The notes: a model not told the origin generated them from the sequence alone. A DNA stretch of 64,000 nt from Natrinema amylolyticus_A (GCF_042678045.1 NZ_JBHUDI010000011.1:620001-684000), one strand, 5' to 3'. Numbered from the stretch's first letter, positions 8,440 through 18,011 are shown. Program-made: numbers and translations.

Positions 8440-9698
8440 TCGACCCGGTCCTCGCCCAGGCGATCCCGACGGAGACGCTGCTGACGGCAGTCATTCGCAT
8501 CCTCGGGTTCGTCCTGCTTGCGGCCGGTGCCGCGGCCGGCGCGGCGTTCACCTACCGGTGGTACAGCGCGGACGGAATCCCCGACGGCGTTGCCATCCTC
8601 GTCGGCGTTACGGTCGTCGCGCTCTGGCTCAACACTCAGACGGCACTCCAGCAGGCGATCATCGGGAACACCGGACTGACCGAACCCGGCACCGCCGTCT
8701 ACACCGTCGCGGTGTTCGTCACCAGCGCGATCGCCGCCGACGGTGGTCGCCGACTGGGCGACTATCTCGCACGAGACGTGTTCCTGGTGGCGACGCCGCG
8801 GACGTTCACCGAGGTCAGCCAACTCGTCCGCTCGGCCGGCCGTGTCGTCGCCGTCGAGCTCCCCAGCGAGATCGCGGACATCGACGGCTACGACCCCGTC
8901 GACGAGTCGATCAAAGACGACCTTGCGGGAGAAACGTTGCTCTTCCCGCGCCGGCTCACCGTCGACCAGTTGCACGAACGGCTGGCCGCTCGTCTCGAGC
9001 GCGACTTCGGTGTCGGCCACGTCGACGTCGATCTCGATGCTGACGGGACGGTCGAATACCTCGCGGTCGGGAGCCGGCCGGCGGGGATCGGCTCGACGCT
9101 CGCGCCGGGAACCGTCGCCGTCGCGCTCGAGGCCGATCCCGCAGCCGACGCCAGCCCCGGTGACGCGGTTCAGATCTGGACCCGCGACGAGGGTGGGACC
9201 GCTCGGCTGGTCGCCGGTGGCGAACTGCGAGCCGCCGTCGACGACATCGCGACGGTCGCCATCGACGCCGACGACGCCCGCGAGCTCGAACCCGACCGGG
9301 CGTATCGCCTCACGACACTACCAGGCAGTCCCGGTGCCGAACGGGAACTCGTCTCCCTGCTCCGGGCGGCCGACGAGACGGTGACGGCGATCTCCGTCGA
9401 TCCGGACGACCCGCTCGTTGGCCTGCCGATCGACGCGCTGCCGCTTCTCGTAGTGGCCCTCGAGCGCGCGGGCGACGACGAGACAGCCCTGGCGCTGCCG
9501 GCCGACGACGTTCGACTCGCGGCCGGCGACATCGCCTACGTGCTCGGCCGTCCGGACGCGCTCCGACGGGTCGCTGACCGGACGCTGGTCGAACCGACGG
9601 ACGACGACCCCGATCGAAACCGAGCGTCGGCTCGCACCGGCGGATCGAACACGGATCGCACGCGCGATTCGGCACCCGAACAGGCGGGGGAGCGGTAG
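8436..9698 (+). CDS. Membrane protein with TrkA-C (RCK_C) domain, second of a pair
   Basis: The 420-residue protein begins with GTG after a clear GGAGGTGA ribosome binding site. Three hydrophobic spans occupy about residues 10-100. The central region (SEIADIDGYDPVDESIKDDL, then LERDFGVGHVDVDLDADG) aligns with the same region of the upstream protein, so the two genes look like an ancient tandem duplication. The C-terminal part resembles TrkA-C and ends in a hydrophilic tail. Identical length and translational coupling suggest a heteromeric complex acting with the divergent potassium channel. The membrane part has no recognisable transport signature, so its role is inferred from context. Confidence 0.78.
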   Translation: MIDPVLAQAIPTETLLTAVIRILGFVLLAAGAAAGAAFTYRWYSADGIPDGVAILVGVTVVALWLNTQTALQQAIIGNTGLTEPGTAVYTVAVFVTSAIAADGGRRLGDYLARDVFLVATPRTFTEVSQLVRSAGRVVAVELPSEIADIDGYDPVDESIKDDLAGETLLFPRRLTVDQLHERLAARLERDFGVGHVDVDLDADGTVEYLAVGSRPAGIGSTLAPGTVAVALEADPAADASPGDAVQIWTRDEGGTARLVAGGELRAAVDDIATVAIDADDARELEPDRAYRLTTLPGSPGAERELVSLLRAADETVTAISVDPDDPLVGLPIDALPLLVVALERAGDDETALALPADDVRLAAGDIAYVLGRPDALRRVADRTLVEPTDDDPDRNRASARTGGSNTDRTRDSAPEQAGER

Positions 9699-9729
9699 CT
9701 ACTTGCCGTCGGCACCGATAGCGCCACGT

Positions 9730-10011
9730 ATGCCAACGCAGTGGAAACTGTTCGCAGACCTCGCGGAACGCGCGGGGGACAAACGCGTGACCGTCGACGC
9801 CGCGGCTGGCGACACCGTCGGCGACGCCTTCGAGGAACTGCTCGCGGCGAAACCGGCCCTCGAGGAGCGGGTGCTCGAGGACGGCGAGTTGCGCTCACAG
9901 ATCAACGTGCTTCGCAACGGGACGAACGTCTTAGTCGAGGAAGAGGGGCTGGCAACGGAACTCGAGGGTGACGACGAACTGGCGCTGTTCCCGCCCGTCA
10001 GCGGCGGGTAA
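9730..10011 (+). CDS. samp1: Small archaeal modifier protein SAMP1 (MoaD/ThiS fold)
   Basis: The 93-residue beta-grasp protein begins MPTQWKLFADLAERAG and ends LALFPPVSGG. This matches, from memory, the Haloferax SAMP1 pattern, including the C-terminal di-glycine that is adenylated by UbaA (an E1-like enzyme) and attached to target lysines. SAMP1 acts as a ubiquitin-like tag and is also needed for sulfur transfer in molybdopterin synthesis. The start at 9730 is set by the family N-terminus. The gene precedes an HtpX-like protease by about 85 bp on the same strand, a suggestive link between modifier and proteolysis, though direct partnership is not shown. Confidence 0.88.
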   Translation: MPTQWKLFADLAERAGDKRVTVDAAAGDTVGDAFEELLAAKPALEERVLEDGELRSQINVLRNGTNVLVEEEGLATELEGDDELALFPPVSGG

Positions 10012-10097
10012 CGCTCAAGGGATCTCGGGAGACCGACAGCGACGACGGCACGACACCCGTCGAATTTCTTAACTGTCTCCCCTCGAAACGAGCAGCC

Positions 10098-11036
10098 GTG
10101 CGAATCCGAACGACGCTCAGCCTCGCGGGTCGTGCGGTCGGTGCGGCTGTGATCGGACTCGGAACGCTCGTCGTGGTGGGACTTGTCACCGCGATGCTGG
10201 GCGGGCTGGCGGTTGGCGGACTTATCTTCGGCGTGGTCGATCTCGTCGTCGACCCCGGTATAAAGGCGATCATCGTAATACAGCTCCTCGGGGTCGCGGT
10301 GGTATTGCGCGTCTGGATCGTCGGCGTGCGGGAAGCGGTCGGCCAAGGCCGTGCTCGGCTGCTCCGCGAGACGGTGCCGATCGACCTCGCACCCGTCGAC
10401 ACCGAGCGGGTCACGTCGACGACCGCCCGCCTCGCGGCCCAGTTCGATCTGCCAGTGCCACAGGTTCGTCACCATCACGCGACGACGCCGATCGCGTGCA
10501 CGACTGAACGAGACGGTGAGGCGGTTCTCGTCGTCTCCAGTGGCTTGCTCGGAGCGCTTCCCGACGCGGAACTCGAGGCGGTACTCGCCCACGAACTCGC
10601 ACACGTCGCCAACGGCGACCAGCGGTTGATGACGTGGGCGCTCGTGCCGCTGATCGCCGCCGAGGAGTTCCACGATGAGATAGACGACGAGGACGACGAC
10701 CCCCGCGACATTCCCTGGGTCGTGCTCGGCCGGCTGCTAGTCGGCAGTTCGACCCTCGGCGTCGGGCTGTTCTCCCGCGGCCGCGAGTTCGCCGCCGACC
10801 GAGCAGCCGTCGCCGCGACCGGCGAGCCGGCTGCGCTTGCCGCGGCCCTCGAGCGTCTCGATTCGGCGGCCGCAGAGCGACCGCCTGAAGACCTGCGGGC
10901 ACACGCCCGGTCCGTCGACGCGATGTCCGTCCTCCCGACGCTGGATCCGGACCGCGACGGCGGTGGTGGGCTCTTTGCGACCCATCCCGCGACGGAGCGC
11001 CGACTCGAGCGATTGCAACGGCTAGCAGCGGACTAA
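10098..11036 (+). CDS. htpX: M48 family zinc metalloprotease (HtpX-like)
   Basis: The 312-residue membrane protease has two N-terminal hydrophobic hairpins (about residues 10-80), the zinc motif HELAH at 165-169, a further hydrophobic span near 215, and the downstream motif REFAADRAAV that supplies the third zinc ligand. These are hallmarks of HtpX/Ste24-type M48 peptidases, which degrade damaged membrane proteins. The GTG at 10098 is chosen because the conserved hydrophobic N-terminus begins there. Its stop codon overlaps by 3 bp that of the convergent acetyltransferase gene. Confidence 0.87.
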   Translation: MRIRTTLSLAGRAVGAAVIGLGTLVVVGLVTAMLGGLAVGGLIFGVVDLVVDPGIKAIIVIQLLGVAVVLRVWIVGVREAVGQGRARLLRETVPIDLAPVDTERVTSTTARLAAQFDLPVPQVRHHHATTPIACTTERDGEAVLVVSSGLLGALPDAELEAVLAHELAHVANGDQRLMTWALVPLIAAEEFHDEIDDEDDDPRDIPWVVLGRLLVGSSTLGVGLFSRGREFAADRAAVAATGEPAALAAALERLDSAAAERPPEDLRAHARSVDAMSVLPTLDPDRDGGGGLFATHPATERRLERLQRLAAD

Positions 11037-11983
11037 GTCGGCGTCGCTGTGAGATCGATTCCGAGCACGAAGTCGGGTTCGTCGGCGATATCTGTCCCCA
11101 CAAGCGGCACGTCGGTGACGAACCGAACGGTTTCGGGGATCACGACGCGGGTTTTGTCAGCCCCGCAGTCGGCCCCATCACGGGCGATCGCAGCGAACAG
11201 CGAGCGGCAGGCGTCGACCTCGTCCCACGCGGCGAGGCCGTATTCGGCCCACGTCTCGGTTCGTGTCTGCCCATCTTCGGACTCGAGTTCGCGGTCGTAC
11301 GTTCGGGAGCGGTAGGCCATCCCTGCCAGCCCGGCGTCGCTCTCGACAGCGAAGACGGCCATCTCGTCGGCCAGTTGCTCGAAGTCGTCCCGTGTAAGTT
11401 CCCGGACCGCCCACGACTCCTCAGGTGCGAACCCGAGTCCGGACAGGTGTTCGCGGGCGTCGCTGTGAGTCCAGTAGCGCCAGGCCGCGGTGGGGTCGTT
11501 CGAGACGCGATGTGGACCGTCGGCGTCCGGATCGGGATCCGGATGGGCGAACCGGAATTCGGTGATCGGTGCGAACCCGCTGGCGCGTGCCGCGCCGAGC
11601 GAGACGGCGTTCCACGAGAAGATCATAATCCGGCCAACGGTCGCGCCCTGCTCGCGGGCCCACGCGACGGCCGCCTCGTTCAGCCGGCGGCTCACACCCT
11701 GCTGGCGATAGTCAGCCGCGACGCGCATTCCCTGAAACCAGGCTTCGTCGGGAGAGAGCATCACGGCCTGCACGATCCCCACGGCCTCGTCGTCGACCGC
11801 CGCGAGGAACGTCTTCTTTCCCTGCTCGCGCTCGTTCTCGAGCCACTCGTGGTAGACCCGCGGAATGTAGTCACCGCCGCGGTCGGCCCAGATCTCGCTC
11901 GTGAAGCCGGCGACGGCCTCGTAATCGTCGGGGGTCGCACGGCGGATTTCGATAGCCGAATCCGCGTCCGAATCTGTCGGCAT
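11033..11983 (-). CDS. GNAT family N-acetyltransferase
   Basis: The 316-residue product opens with a GNAT fold: IEIRRATPDDYEAVAGF, then GIVQAVMLSPDEAWFQGMRVAADYRQQGVSRRL, which holds the acetyl-CoA-binding R/Q-x-x-G-x-S pattern near residues 93-100, followed by a FSWNAVSLGAARASGF motif. The C-terminal half (about residues 170-316) is longer than a single GNAT domain and may be a degenerate second domain; haloarchaea have many such two-part proteins. The substrate is unknown. It is convergent with htpX. Confidence 0.8.
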   Translation of the reverse strand: MPTDSDADSAIEIRRATPDDYEAVAGFTSEIWADRGGDYIPRVYHEWLENEREQGKKTFLAAVDDEAVGIVQAVMLSPDEAWFQGMRVAADYRQQGVSRRLNEAAVAWAREQGATVGRIMIFSWNAVSLGAARASGFAPITEFRFAHPDPDPDADGPHRVSNDPTAAWRYWTHSDAREHLSGLGFAPEESWAVRELTRDDFEQLADEMAVFAVESDAGLAGMAYRSRTYDRELESEDGQTRTETWAEYGLAAWDEVDACRSLFAAIARDGADCGADKTRVVIPETVRFVTDVPLVGTDIADEPDFVLGIDLTATPT

Positions 11984-12024
11984 GCCGGTCGAAACACCTC
12001 ACGTAGTCGTTCGAAAACGGTCTA

Positions 12025-12204
12025 TTATCGCTCCCTGTGCCGATCAGTATTGGTGACGTCATCGAGCAGGTCAAGCTCGCGTTCTGCCTCGAGCGATCGT
12101 CGATGCTGGGGTGAGACGATCGGCTTACCGGCCCCTTCGATTCGCTCGTCAGGGTCCTCGACGGCAAGCCACTCGCGGAATCGCGAGAGAACGCCACGGA
12201 TCAT
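12025..12204 (-). CDS. Small conserved haloarchaeal hypothetical protein
   Basis: This 59-residue frame begins MIRGVLSRFREWLAV and contains the phrase DERIEGAGKPIVSPQHRRSLEAEREL, which I recall as recurring in short haloarchaeal hypothetical proteins. The ATG at 12204 is the most natural start. It lies upstream of the acetyltransferase gene on the same strand with about 40 bp between them, and both may share a transcript. No function can be inferred; it is soluble with an amphipathic N-terminus. Confidence 0.55.
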   Translation of the reverse strand: MIRGVLSRFREWLAVEDPDERIEGAGKPIVSPQHRRSLEAERELDLLDDVTNTDRHRER

Positions 12205-12299
12205 ACGCGAACACTCGGCGGCCACGCCCAAAAGTGTAGCTCCAACTGAGTTTTGGCTCCTGGACGAGACCGCAGCCTGTCACTCCAGTCAGCGCAGTT

Positions 12300-13556
12300 C
12301 TACTCCCAGGGAACCGACCGCTCCTGAATCTCGCCGGCTAGCGACGTTCCCATCGCTTCCTCGACGTTCTCGGTGTTCGCGAGTGCCCACATCAGCTTGA
12401 CTTTCGCCGTCCCCGGCAGCGTGTCACCGGCTTCGACGACACCTGACTCGAGTAAGTCCCGACCCGTATCGTAGACCCGATCACAGACCCGGCCCTCGAG
12501 ACACTGGCTGGTCATGACGACCGTCGTGCCGTCCTCGACGAGTTCCTCGAGTCGTGGGATGAGGTCGGTGTGGACGTGTCCGAGGCCGGTGCCCTCGACG
12601 ATCAGGCCCTCGTTGCCTTCGACGACGTCGAGGAACGCGGGGTCCATGCCGGGTGTGAACTTGACGAGTTCGACGTCGTCCTCGAGGTCGGCGTCGATCG
12701 CGAGGTCGGCCTCACCGCGTGCCTGATAGTCGCGACGGAACGTGATCTCCTCGGTCTCGTAGTCGACTTCGCCGAGCGGTTTCGCGCCGACGGTCTCGAA
12801 GGCGTCCCGACGCGACGTATGATTCTTTCGCACGCGAGTGCCGCGGTGGAGTGCACAGCGGTCGTCCGATTCGGTGGCGTGCATACAGACCATGACCTCC
12901 GCGCAGTCGCTTTTGGCGGCTTCGACGGCCGAGACGGCGTTCATGACGTTGTCGGAGGATGGCCGGTCGGCCGAGCGCTGCGAGCCCGTGAAGACGATCG
13001 GAACCGGCGTCTCGAGCATAAAGGACAGCGCCGACGCGGAGTACTGCATCGTGTCGGTGCCGTGCATGACGACGACGCCGTCGGCTCCGGCCTCGATCTC
13101 CTCGTACACTGCCTGGGCGAGTTCCTGCCACAGCGGCGGCTCCATATTCTCCGAGAGGATATTGGCGACGACGCGGCCGCGGTAGTTCGCCCGGCCCGCC
13201 AGATCCGGCACGGCGCGCAGCACGTCCTCAGCGTCGAACTGAGCGGTCACCGCGCCGGTTCGGTAGTCGACCGTCGAGGCGATCGTCCCGCCGGTCGAGA
13301 GCAGCGAGATCGTCGGCAGGTCGTCGTCGAACTCGATTTCGGAGCCCTCGTCCGCATCGGTTCCCGTCGAGTCCGTTCCGTCGATCTCGTAGACGTCCTC
13401 CGCGAGGACGTCGACGTCGGCACCGTCGCGATCGACGCCGACGTTGTAACCGCCCTCGAGTTTCACCACGAGGTGCTCGTCCGTGCTCGAGGGGAGCAAC
13501 ACGCCTTCGTACGTGCGATCCGCGCGGTCGACGCGGACGCGGTCGCCTGGGTTCAT
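12300..13556 (-). CDS. gatD: Glu-tRNA(Gln) amidotransferase subunit D
   Basis: The 418-residue protein has an N-terminal small beta-barrel (MNPGDRVRVDRADRTYEGVLLP) and a type I asparaginase domain. The catalytic threonines lie in GGTIAS (89-94) and in the VVMHGTDTMQYSA motif. In archaea GatDE converts Glu-tRNA(Gln) to Gln-tRNA(Gln), with GatD releasing ammonia from glutamine or asparagine. Partner gatE is not in this window. The long upstream extension of the frame is basic and unlike the family, so the ATG at 13556 is preferred. It is divergent from mfnA. Confidence 0.93.
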   Translation of the reverse strand: MNPGDRVRVDRADRTYEGVLLPSSTDEHLVVKLEGGYNVGVDRDGADVDVLAEDVYEIDGTDSTGTDADEGSEIEFDDDLPTISLLSTGGTIASTVDYRTGAVTAQFDAEDVLRAVPDLAGRANYRGRVVANILSENMEPPLWQELAQAVYEEIEAGADGVVVMHGTDTMQYSASALSFMLETPVPIVFTGSQRSADRPSSDNVMNAVSAVEAAKSDCAEVMVCMHATESDDRCALHRGTRVRKNHTSRRDAFETVGAKPLGEVDYETEEITFRRDYQARGEADLAIDADLEDDVELVKFTPGMDPAFLDVVEGNEGLIVEGTGLGHVHTDLIPRLEELVEDGTTVVMTSQCLEGRVCDRVYDTGRDLLESGVVEAGDTLPGTAKVKLMWALANTENVEEAMGTSLAGEIQERSVPWE

Positions 13557-13730
13557 AGGGAGGCGTTGCGCGGCGGCGGACTTGAAGGCACGCTTTCGGC
13601 GGGCGTGAGCCGCCACCGTCGGCACCACCCCGACTCACCGAACGTCCACTCGCCGGCGGTGTCGACCGTCCACCGTCGAGAAACGTCGTCAAACGCAACA
13701 AATAAACCGACGACCGTTTACATACGTGAT

Positions 13731-14816
13731 ATGCAAATCGAGCCGCAAGCGTTCGACCGGGTTCTCTCGTCGATGTGTACGGAACCCCACCCGGCGGCGC
13801 GCGACGCGGCCGAGCGGTTTCTCGCGACGAATCCCGGTGATCCAGGTACGTATCCGAACGTCTCGGCGCTCGAGGACGACGCGATCAGCCTGTTAGGCGA
13901 GATCGCAGGCCTGGACGACCCGGCAGGCTATGTCACCAGCGGTGGGACGGAGGCCAACATTCAGGCCGTTCGCATCGCTCGCGAGCGGACCGACAGTCGG
14001 ACGCCGAACATCGTCATGCCCGAATCGGGCCATTTCAGCTTCCAGAAAGCCGCCGACTTGCTCGGCGTCGAACTCAGAATCGTCCCGACCGACGACCGTC
14101 ATCGGGCCGACCTCGAGGCCGTCCGCGCCAGCGTCGACGAGGACACGGCGCTGGTGATCGGCGTCGCGGGGACTACCGAGTACGGTCGCGTCGATCCGAT
14201 CCCGGAACTCGGCGAGATCGCCCAGTCGTCCGACGCCATGCTCCACGTCGACGCCGCGTGGGGCGGGTTCGTGCTTCCCTTTACCGACTACGAGTGGCAC
14301 TTCGGCCACGCCGCCGTCGACACGATGACGATCGATCCCCACAAGATGGGCCAGGCCGCGGTTCCCTCGGGCGGATTGCTCGTTCGGTCGCCGGACCTGC
14401 TCGACGAACTCGCCGTCGACACGCCGTACCTCGAGTCGACGTCGCAGGCGACGCTGACCGGCACCCGCTCGGGTGCAGGGGTCGCAAGCGCCGTCGCGGC
14501 GATGGAGACGCTGTGGCCCGCCGGCTATCGCAGCCAGTACGTCCGCTCGCAGAACAACGCCGAGTGGCTCGCCGATGCCTTAGAGAAACGCGGCTACCGG
14601 GTCGCAGACCCGACTCTGCCGCTGGTCGCGGCCGACGTGCCCCGATCGACGTTCGACGCCTTACGCGCGAAGGGCTGGCGGATTTCACGGACCGCCACGG
14701 GTGAACTGCGGGTCGTCTGTATGCCCCACGTCAGCCGCGAGATGCTGGCGTCGTTTATCGGGGATCTCGATCGGCTCGAGGTTCGTGCGAGCGTGCCCGT
14801 CGCGAGCGACGATTGA
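13731..14816 (+). CDS. mfnA: Pyridoxal-dependent L-tyrosine/L-aspartate decarboxylase
   Basis: The 361-residue PLP enzyme contains YVTSGGTEANIQAVRIAR, HVDAAWGGFVLPF with the cofactor-binding aspartate, and the Schiff-base lysine in SVDTMTIDPHKMGQAA-type context (DPHKMG). In methanogens MfnA makes tyramine or beta-alanine; in haloarchaea, which lack methanofuran, the aspartate decarboxylase role supplying beta-alanine for coenzyme A is more likely. The start at 13731 (MQIEPQAFDRVL) fits the family length and follows T/A-rich promoter-like sequence. It is divergent from gatD, with about 170 bp between starts. Confidence 0.9.
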   Translation: MQIEPQAFDRVLSSMCTEPHPAARDAAERFLATNPGDPGTYPNVSALEDDAISLLGEIAGLDDPAGYVTSGGTEANIQAVRIARERTDSRTPNIVMPESGHFSFQKAADLLGVELRIVPTDDRHRADLEAVRASVDEDTALVIGVAGTTEYGRVDPIPELGEIAQSSDAMLHVDAAWGGFVLPFTDYEWHFGHAAVDTMTIDPHKMGQAAVPSGGLLVRSPDLLDELAVDTPYLESTSQATLTGTRSGAGVASAVAAMETLWPAGYRSQYVRSQNNAEWLADALEKRGYRVADPTLPLVAADVPRSTFDALRAKGWRISRTATGELRVVCMPHVSREMLASFIGDLDRLEVRASVPVASDD

Positions 14817-15032
14817 ATAGCGCGCGTCTCCGACGACGAAGCGATCGCTTTACTCATACTGGAACCACACTCTTCCCAGCCGATCCGCTCGGGTACTCGT
14901 CTCTCTTCATCTTTCGCCCCCGTCGAAGCGCGCGCCACCGCAGGTCACCGCTCGTTTGCCGACCTGATCGCGGCTGTCGACGGGACGATCGAAACCGGCG
15001 GGTTTTACGCCCGGCAGCGCAACGTGACGACC

Positions 15033-17123
15033 ATGAGCAACGACGAGTTTCCGACGGACGAACCCGCCGTCGTGACCTGCGGGTTGCCCTACGCCAACGG
15101 CGACCTGCACATCGGTCACCTGCGGGGGTACATCGGTGCTGACGCGTTCAACCGCGCACTGCAGACGCTCGGCCAGGACTCGATCTATGTCTGTGGCTCG
15201 GACATGCACGGCACGCCGGTCGCCGTCAACGCCGAACAGGAGGGCGTCGACCCCGAGGACTTCGCACTCGAGTGGCACCACCAGTACGAGGAGACATTCC
15301 CGCAGTTCAACGTCGACTTCGACAACTACGGCCACACCCACGACGAGACCAACGTCGAGACGACTCAGGAGATCGTCCGCACGCTGGACGAGGAAGGTTA
15401 CATCTACGAGAAGGAGATCCAGGTCGCCTACGATCCGGATGCCGACCAGTACCTGCCCGACCGCTACGTCGAGGGCACATGTCCCTACTGCGGCGCGAAA
15501 GCCCGCGGCGACGAGTGTGACGAGGGTTGTCAGCGCCACTTAGAACCCGGCGAGGTCGAAGACCCGACGAGTACGATCACGGGTAACCCCGCGGAGTACC
15601 GCGAGCGGACCCACAAGTTCTTCGAGGTCTCGGAGTTCGCCGACTTCCTCACCGAATTCTTGGACGACCTCGAGGGGACCTCGAACGCACGCAACCAGCC
15701 CCGCCAGTGGATCGAAGACGGCCTACAGGACTGGTGTATCACGCGTGATATGGACTGGGGGATCGACTACCCTGGCGAGGATGGGGAGGATCTCGTCCTC
15801 TACGTCTGGGTCGACGCGCCGATCGAGTACATTTCGAGTACGAAGCAGTACGCCGAGCGCGCCGACGACTTCGACTGGGAACAGGTCTGGAAAGGTGACG
15901 GCGAGATCATGCACGTCATCGGCCGTGACATCATCCAGCACCACACGATCTTCTGGCCAGCGATGCTCGAGGGCGCGGGCTACAATACCCCGCGTGGCAT
16001 CGCCGCGACCGGCTTCATCACGATCAACGGGAAGGGGCTCTCGACCAGCCGCAACCGGGCAATCTGGGCGAAGGAGTACTTAGAGGAAGGGTTCCACCCC
16101 GACCTGCTGCGCTACTACCTGACGACGACCGGCGGCCTCCAGCAGGACGTCGACTTCTCGTGGGAAGCGTTCCAGGAGAAGGTCAACGGCGAACTCGTCG
16201 GCACCGTCGGCAACTTCTGGTACCGCTCGCTGCTGTTTGCCTACCGCAACTACGAGGGCACCCCCGACACTGCAGTCTCCGAGGAGGTCGAAGAACGCAT
16301 CGAGGAGGCGATCGCCGACGTCCGCGAGCACGTCAACGACTACTCCATGCGCGGGGTCGGCCAGGCCGCGACCCAGCTCGCCCAGTTCGGCAACGAGTAC
16401 ATCCAGCGCAACGAGCCCTGGAAGCTCACCGACGACGAGCCCGAGAAGGCCGCACAGGTCATCCGCGACTGTGTCCAGATCGCCAAGGCCGTCGCCGTCA
16501 TCCTCGAGCCGATCGCCCCCGACAAGGCCCAGGCGCTCTGGGAGCAGATCGGCGAGGACGGCCAGATTGCCGACGCCAACCTCGAAGAGGCACTCGCGGC
16601 CCCACCACAGTCCTTCGACGAACCCGGCGAACTCTTCGGGAAGATCGAAGACGAGCGCGTCGAGGAACTCACCGCCAAACTCGAAGAGCGCGTCGCAGCC
16701 GCCGCGGCTGACGATGACGACGAGGCCGAAACCGAAAGCGACGACACCGATGGGGACGAAACCAGCGATATGGCAGACACCGAGGATCTCGAGCCGCTGC
16801 TCGAGGACCGGATCGGATTCGAGGACTTCCAGGAACTGGACATCCGCGTCGGCGAAATCGTCGCCGCCGAGGGGATCGAGGGTGCCGACGACCTCGCGCG
16901 TCTCGAGGTCGACATCGGTTTCGAGACCCGACAGGTCGTGGCAGGGATCAAGCAACTCCACGATCTCGAGGAACTGCCGGGAACGCGTTGCATACTGCTC
17001 GCGAACATGGAACCCGCGGAGCTGTTCGGCGTCGAATCCAACGGCATGATCCTCGCGGCGGGCGACGAAGCGGACCTGCTGACGACCCACGGCGACGCCG
17101 CGCTCGGCGAGAAGGTCCAGTAG
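15033..17123 (+). CDS. metG: Methionyl-tRNA synthetase with C-terminal tRNA-binding domain
   Basis: The 696-residue enzyme starts with LPYANGDLHIGHLRG (class I HIGH motif). A zinc knuckle follows (CPYCGAKARGDECDEGC), then the KMSKS equivalent in INGKGLSTSRN. The anticodon-binding helical domain comes next. A strongly acidic linker (about residues 555-585) leads to an EMAP/Arc1-type tRNA-binding domain (FQELDIRVGEIVAAEGIEGADDL). Archaeal homologues often carry this domain as a separate gene, so the fusion is a detail worth keeping. ATG 15033 is preferred over GTG 15024 three codons upstream. Confidence 0.94.
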   Translation: MSNDEFPTDEPAVVTCGLPYANGDLHIGHLRGYIGADAFNRALQTLGQDSIYVCGSDMHGTPVAVNAEQEGVDPEDFALEWHHQYEETFPQFNVDFDNYGHTHDETNVETTQEIVRTLDEEGYIYEKEIQVAYDPDADQYLPDRYVEGTCPYCGAKARGDECDEGCQRHLEPGEVEDPTSTITGNPAEYRERTHKFFEVSEFADFLTEFLDDLEGTSNARNQPRQWIEDGLQDWCITRDMDWGIDYPGEDGEDLVLYVWVDAPIEYISSTKQYAERADDFDWEQVWKGDGEIMHVIGRDIIQHHTIFWPAMLEGAGYNTPRGIAATGFITINGKGLSTSRNRAIWAKEYLEEGFHPDLLRYYLTTTGGLQQDVDFSWEAFQEKVNGELVGTVGNFWYRSLLFAYRNYEGTPDTAVSEEVEERIEEAIADVREHVNDYSMRGVGQAATQLAQFGNEYIQRNEPWKLTDDEPEKAAQVIRDCVQIAKAVAVILEPIAPDKAQALWEQIGEDGQIADANLEEALAAPPQSFDEPGELFGKIEDERVEELTAKLEERVAAAAADDDDEAETESDDTDGDETSDMADTEDLEPLLEDRIGFEDFQELDIRVGEIVAAEGIEGADDLARLEVDIGFETRQVVAGIKQLHDLEELPGTRCILLANMEPAELFGVESNGMILAAGDEADLLTTHGDAALGEKVQ

Positions 17124-17245
17124 CGACCGACCGTTCGTCCATTCTTTCGACGGTGTAATTCTCATTCTCGAGTTTCTGAGCTACTGGTTCGACTAACGTT
17201 TGCGCCAACGAACAGATATATGTGGGTTGCTATCGAGGACCAATC

Positions 17246-18010
17246 GTGCGCCGAGGATTCGTTTTCCACCTCGCAGGCCGGCCGCTTCTGCGGCGAGCAC
17301 TGGTCCCGATCGGCTGCTTCGCTACGGTCGTCGTCGCCGGTATCGTCGGTTTCTCGGTGCTCGGCGGTGTCGGCCCCCTCGAGGCGACGTTCTGGCTGGT
17401 CGATCTGACGAGCATCGACTTGCACTTCCAGGAGCACGCCGGCCCCGAGCGAGCGACGAAAGCCTACGCCATCGTGGTGACGGCCGGGCTCGTCCTCTCG
17501 GGGCTGTGGATCGGCGAAACGGTCGTCACCGAGACGTTCGGCGGACGGATTCCAACGGAGGTATCACGAGCAACGATGCAACGACGAATCGACGACAGCG
17601 ACGAGCACGTTATCGTCTGTGGGTACGGCATGTTCGGACGGACGATCGCCGACCGGCTCGCCGAGGCGGGCCGAACGGTCGTCGTCATCGAGAGCGACGA
17701 GGATACCGCGGCACGCGTCCGCGAGGACGGCCATCTCCTCGTCGAGGGTGACGCCAGACAGGAACAGACACTGCGTGCCGCAGGTATCGAGCGAGCGACG
17801 AAACTCGTCGCCGCGATCGACGACTCGAACGTCAACATCCAGATCGCGGTCGTCAGCGGGACGGCAACCGACGCACCCGAAATCCTCGTTCGCGTCGGCG
17901 AGGAAATGTACGAGTCGGTCGCGAAGGAGGCGGGTGCCGACGCAGTCATCATCCCCGAAGTCGTCAGCGGCGAGCGCGTGACTCGACTGCTCGAGCGGCC
18001 GGCGGACTAA
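17246..18010 (+). CDS. Two-helix membrane protein with TrkA-N domain; pore filter not canonical
   Basis: The 254-residue protein has a hydrophobic helix at about 10-35, a re-entrant-like loop (EATFWLVDLTSIDLHF), a second helix at about 68-88, and a cytoplasmic TrkA-N Rossmann domain starting HVIVCGYGMFGRTIADRL. The topology copies a K+ channel with RCK domain, but TVGYGD is replaced by a sequence around LTSIDL. It could be a channel of other selectivity or a regulatory subunit. A TATA-like AGATATATG at 17213-17221 lies about 26-33 bp before the GTG at 17246, supporting that start. Confidence 0.75.
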   Translation: MRRGFVFHLAGRPLLRRALVPIGCFATVVVAGIVGFSVLGGVGPLEATFWLVDLTSIDLHFQEHAGPERATKAYAIVVTAGLVLSGLWIGETVVTETFGGRIPTEVSRATMQRRIDDSDEHVIVCGYGMFGRTIADRLAEAGRTVVVIESDEDTAARVREDGHLLVEGDARQEQTLRAAGIERATKLVAAIDDSNVNIQIAVVSGTATDAPEILVRVGEEMYESVAKEAGADAVIIPEVVSGERVTRLLERPAD

Positions 18011-18011
18011 T

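Noticed and set aside
12570..13730. Long 5' extension of the mfnA frame through gatD
   Set aside because: The residues before 13731 are antisense to gatD and not like the decarboxylase family; the start at 13731 is natural.
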